A stretch of DNA of 64,000 nt from Kalaharituber pfeilii (lineage: Eukaryota > Ascomycota > Pezizomycetes > Pezizales > Pezizaceae), in assembly GCA_015179045.1 (NCBI GenBank), contig WHUZ01000008.1, forward strand, positions 1,488,001 through 1,552,000, read 5' to 3'. Below the pieces are notes generated by a model. It saw only the letters and a program-made list of their open reading frames with translations. It did no database searches and had not been told where the DNA came from. A program made the position numbers and the translations under genes. The first letter of the stretch is position 1, and the number at the start of each line of letters is the position of its first letter. This document shows, one piece after another, positions 59,944 through 64,000 of this stretch.

Positions 59944-60718
59944 CTACGCGTGTGAAAAGATGAAGGCTGCTAGTAGGGTTGTAGGGAAGGTGCATTAGGT
60001 GTGCAGGTAAAAGTAGAGTGACAGGTCATGTTTGGGGGAGCGATGGTAGGAGTAAGGTGGTTTGTGAGGTGAGGATCTATAGAATGATGGAGTTGTTAGG
60101 AGGGACGGATTTTCAAGAGGAAGAGGAGGAGGAACGGTAGGAATGGATAAACGGTGCGGGTAACAAAAGATGGGATTAGAGCGCTTCCACTTATGGTTGC
60201 CTAGGAAATTTGGCCACTTTGTGAACTTGGTTATGAATATCACACGTTACCCTGATTCCAATGTCCCTGCACCTGCGTTGCTAAGTGGCAACCAAATACC
60301 CCCGAACACGTGCACCAAATAGCGGGGTCTATTGCACAGAGCGCATCCTGGGAACGAAATTTTTCTCATTTTTTTTTTTCCTTTTTCTCTCCAGCTTTTT
60401 CTCAGCATGTCCCACGCTTAAAGGCCCAAAAGAGAAGCTATCATAGGTGATTTGGGAACCTTGGTGGGTCGCTTCTGGGGGGGAGTCGTATATTAGTCAG
60501 GTAATAGTTTATTGATAAGAGCTTCTTTTTTGGACTCCGTCGCTGGAGACTTCTGTGCATTTTTCTCTCTTCTAATTTTTGCTTCTTGGGTGAGAATCGT
60601 CTTCCAATTGCGTTTCTTCAACTTTCAGACTTTGAACTTACCGCTCAGACCATCGACCGCTACAAATTGTAGATACCCCACCGACACCGCCCTCAATCCA
60701 ACCATTCAGACTTCTACA
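59944..60718. other. Promoter region of the MTAP gene
   Basis: Contains CT-rich and T-rich tracts (60366-60390) and the presumed 5' UTR of MTAP. A frame open from 60512 into the MTAP gene is the UTR read in frame; its extension shows no family likeness. Confidence 0.5.
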
Positions 60719-61841
60719 ATGGCAGGAACCAACTTCGACCCCGCCAGCCTTCCAACTACCTATCCGCACCCCGTGCGCATTGCCGTTATCGGTGGCACCG
60801 GCATATCGCACCTGACGCACTCCGGCTTCACCCCCGCCGCAATCCTGCACGTCACCACGCCCTGGGGCGCTCCCTCGTCCCCTATCATGATCCTTCACAC
60901 TCCGCATAACGCGCACCCGATCGCCTTCCTTGCGCGGCACGGCCTGCACCACCAACTGACGCCGTCGGAGGTGCCGTCGATCGCCAACATTGCCGCCCTG
61001 CGGTCTATCGGCGTGCGCACCGTGATTGCGTTCTCGGCGGTGGGGAGCTTGAGGGAGGAGATTCGGCCGAGGGATTTTGTGGTGCCCAGTCAGATTTTCG
61101 ATCGCACAAAGGGGATCCGAAAGGGGACCTTCTTTGGGGATGGGATAGTGGGGCATGTGGGGTTCGCGGATCCGTTTGACAGAGGCTTGACGAGAATCGT
61201 TGAGAGGGTTGGAGAACGAGTGTTGGGAGAGAGGGGAGGAAGATTACATGTTGGTGGGACGTTGGTTTGTATGGGTACGTTTTCCTATGCATGCATTGCT
61301 TATATTTCATTTGCAATCTCGAACTTCTGAGCTTTGACTTTCCACCTCCTACCTACATTACCCCAATGTCACAATTCATGCATTACTAATTACTAACCTC
61401 TAAACAAATTCCTCTAACGCAGAGGGTCCCCAATTCTCCACCCGCGCCGAGTCCCACTTCTACCGAACCGCAATCTCGGACTCGGTCGTCATCAACATGT
61501 CCGCGCTTCCCGAATCTAAGCTCGCCCGGGAGGCCGAGCTCGCCTACGTGATGATCTGCATGTCGACGGACTACGACTGCTGGAAAGAGGACGAGGAGGC
61601 CGTTACGGTCGAGACTGTGATGGGAAATATGCATGCCAACAGCGAGACGGCGAGGGTGCTGGTGGCGGCGGTGCTGGAGGAGCTGGTGAAGGAGGAGCAC
61701 ATCGATTTGGTGGAGGCGAGGCACTTGCAGGGACAGAGCGGATGGGCGTGCTGTTCCGATCTACCGGCGAGGAAGGGAGAGGCGTGGAAGAGGCTGCAGT
61801 GGTTGTTGCCAGAGAGTTTCAAGGAGCCAGTGGAGAATTAA
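60719..61841 (+). CDS. MEU1: S-methyl-5'-thioadenosine phosphorylase (MTAP)
   Basis: Exons 60719-61274 and 61423-61841 join in phase to 324 aa; the intron is 148 nt with a TACTAACC branch. The ATG at 60719-60721 (MAGTNFDPASLPTTYPHPVR) is chosen because the family begins just before RIAVIGGTGIS. Visible motifs: GGTGIS phosphate-site loop (25-30), ARHGLHHQLTPSEV, NIAALRSIGVRTVIAFSAVGS, VCMEGPQFSTRAES across the splice, NMSALPESKLAREAELAYVM and MSTDYDCW. The enzyme cleaves methylthioadenosine with phosphate to adenine and methylthioribose-1-phosphate in methionine salvage. It is slightly longer than the human protein (283 aa), as usual in fungi, because of insertions before the splice site. Confidence 0.95.
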
Positions 61842-62278
61842 ATGGAAAGAAAGAGCAAAAGGGAAATATGAGAGGGTAGGATAGAAGGGATAAAATACGA
61901 GTGATAGATACTTGGCTCGTTGTCAATAACGATAGAGTATCCGCGAATAGGCATCTATATAGACAGAAATTGATTTCTGTTCGGTACTGGTTACATTCAC
62001 AGTACTTACGTAAGGTAAAGAGATACATATCCTCCTCCTTTCTTCAAACCATTGGGTCGTTTCTCTGCCCCACTTTATTGTGAGAATTCTTTAGTGTCTA
62101 TGTGGTTTTCAGTATACGCTTCCCGATACGACAAATTCTGTTAATCTCTATCTCCATAAAGCTGGATCCATGAAGATGTATATGCGCATAGACGTGTAGT
62201 CTCCGTATATTGGAGCAACGTGGTGTAAAAGAAATGGTATATATAAATTACTACTTAGAACAACTCATCCTACGTATA
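61842..62278. other. Intergenic
   Basis: MTAP 3' UTR and nothing else I can name. Confidence 0.6.
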
Positions 62279-62674
62279 TCAAACCACGCCCAACGGTTCA
62301 TAGCCAGCTGGTGTAATATCAACCCCAATACCTCTGGAAGCAACTCGAGCAACATCCAGCTCCGGCTTTAGGATCCTAGCGAAATGGTTAGAAGAACAGA
62401 AACATTAACGTAGTGATTCGTTTGCCAATTGGAACTTATATTAACAACAATATGTTCAATTCCCAATTTAGTGCTAATACGCTACCTAGTGGATGTAGCC
62501 ATGCAGTAAGCTGCATCCCTCGATCGATTGATTAATGGTATAGCTAACAAGATGTATGACAGGACGAGTGAGTTTTACGCTTTTTCCTTACAGCGGGTTA
62601 ATCTGGTTCAAAGCTGAGTTAGCCACACGTACAGCGCAATCGGCAGCGGGAATCACAATCCCATAAAATCGGAG
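62279..62674 (-). pseudogene. Exon-like pieces of an unrecognised minus-strand gene
   Basis: The last exon (62375-62279) reads ILKPELDVARVASRGIGVDI and ends at TGA; it joins across an intron (62376-62485, TTCTAACC branch, CGCTAG acceptor) to an exon (62543-62486) reading IPLINRSRDAAYCMATSTR. A further open piece (about 62674-62592) reads FYGIVIPAADCAVRVANSAL and ends at a GTAAGG donor, but its phase does not fit the next exon. Splice signals are good for two of three joins. Product unknown; possibly a broken gene or one with an exon I misplaced. Confidence 0.35.
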
Positions 62675-64000
62675 ATTCCGGTTAAACTGCATTGAAAATA
62701 TACATATAATATACATCATGCGTAGCTAGACAACAACTCAGTATCAAAGAAGTTTGTAGATCAGCGCCGTCCCAAGGGTGTTGACCCGGGGGGCCCCTCA
62801 CAATATATAGATTACTCAAAATTATTGAGAACTAGATTGATCAAGAATAAGTGTGATTCAAAGAATGAATTTTCTCATTCTCTCGGTGTAAGCTGTGCTA
62901 ATCGGCAAAGTGTAACGGGAGAATGAAAGAGTCGTGGAGGGACAGAAGTCAGGAACAGAGATTTTATGGAACCAGTTACATTATGCCTTTCCGCCCCACC
63001 TGGTAATTTGTCTCCTCCCCAGTGCTTGTCGTGTTAATGAAAATGATGACTGTTCGATAGGAAATTGCGTGTTGTTCTAGAAGTATATGTTAAAGGGATA
63101 TCTAGTGAAGATACTGCAGAGAGTTAACGTTCAAGTCAATCATTCTGAATAGACTTTCGTTGATCATAGGACTGCATATACTGTTCAACTTCGGATATCC
63201 TGGTTAGCCCTAGATCTGGTAAATTCATGATAAGTGCAAGACCTGCTAATGAAGTTTACCTTCAATTAGAGGGAAGGAATAAAGATGGAGATAGAAAGTA
63301 GCGATGGACCCCGAAGATTTGAGGATGGTGATTGCAATTGCCCGCTGCAACTTAATTGGGTATGATATCAACATGTGAAATTTACCCCAGATCCGCCAGA
63401 TAAGATCAGCTCCAATGAGATAAGATAACCCCACACCGTTAATTTAAATCTCGCAAAGCGGTCCTTGTAAAATAGACGAACAAATAAAATTGCCTTGAAA
63501 ATTTGCAGTGATGGTTGTTCGCGTTCCCCCAATCCTAAGTAATGGTTTTGGAATGCTCGTGATAAGCCAACAAAGGACTCATGTGAAAGTTTATCGGTGT
63601 GAATTGACTGGTTGATTGCTCGCATATCAAAAGCGAAACTCAATTGCGATCAAGTCCCGCACACGCCACTACCTGCGGGCTTCAGTTGTTTTTAAGACGC
63701 GAACGTACGACCTCGACGCCGATGTTTCTTAACATAGTGATCAGCGTGGGTACTCTTCGCACTGCATTGCATACACCTTCACGTAGAACCTGCGCCCGCA
63801 TGCAAGCCCAGGCCCTTGATCAGCGTGCGTGCAGGTTCCGCACACATCAAACGCGCGTCCCACTGTGTCAAGCTTTGGTGGGGTTGCATATGGGTACGGC
63901 ACGGGAGCGGAAGCGGGGAACGAGCAGAGCGGGGGGAACGCATTGAATTCGGGAGAAACCACCTGCCCTCAATAGCAAAGCATACATAGGCGCACAACTC
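62675..64000. other. Intergenic to window edge
   Basis: No supported gene. A solitary transposon-end-like block lies at 62763-62800. Minus frames at 63246-63643 (62 and 91 codons) lack splice or domain support. Confidence 0.5.

Noticed and set aside
60512..60718. 69-codon N-terminal extension of MTAP
   Set aside because: Reads as UTR (Phe/Ser/Leu-rich, TTG first codon); the family starts close to the GGTG loop.

Overview
The window looks like nuclear DNA of a filamentous ascomycete (Pezizomycotina). Genes have short spliceosomal introns (mostly 46-150 nt) with GTRNGT-like donors, CTAAC/CTAAT branch points and CAG/TAG acceptors. The recognisable proteins are fungal or general eukaryotic, several with long Gln, Ser/Thr or RGG tracts. 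No bacterial operon layout, rRNA, convincing tRNA or CRISPR array was found. Species cannot be fixed from the sequence; a repeat-bearing lineage with long gene-poor gaps fits.

Layout. 1-1667 (-): 5' part of a disordered, NLS-bearing protein that runs off the left edge. 5032-9133 (+): large coiled-coil protein with one apparent frameshift. 11287-13918 (+): DUF2433 protein (degenerate metallophosphoesterase fold plus polyQ and RGG tail) that starts in a 9-nt exon. 16006-19519 (-): karyopherin KAP123 (importin beta-4), rebuilt here as five exons. 19520-26096: mostly gene-free, with a 173-bp MITE and a decayed gene. 26097-26426 (-): 109-aa Cys-rich fungal protein. 26427-39122: 12.7 kb with no supported gene, holding a 209-bp TA-flanked MITE. 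39123-44235 (+): IBTK-like ankyrin/RCC1/double-BTB protein. 44765-45787 (-): 30-kDa (NDUFS3) subunit of complex I. 45788-51739: mobile-element island. 51740-58818 (+): NOT4/MOT2 ubiquitin ligase of CCR4-NOT, probably one very long gene. 59679-59943 (-): small gene fragment. 60719-61841 (+): methylthioadenosine phosphorylase. 61842-64000: intergenic with a few exon-like pieces.

The most structured non-coding region is 45.9-51.3 kb, between the divergent NDUFS3 and NOT4 genes. It is bounded by two inverted 51-bp arms (49/51 identical), each carrying a TGAGTCA bZIP-type site. Inside are decayed reading frames, a 12-bp-period minisatellite interrupted by a 5'-truncated Tad1-like LINE with a 14-bp target duplication, and a 591-bp hAT-like element with an 8-bp duplication that itself contains a second LINE tail with its own duplication. 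I did not find a clearly new multi-gene system. The observations most worth checking are this nested island, the NOT4 gene structure (possible intronic polyadenylation isoform) and the DUF2433 protein with altered catalytic residues.
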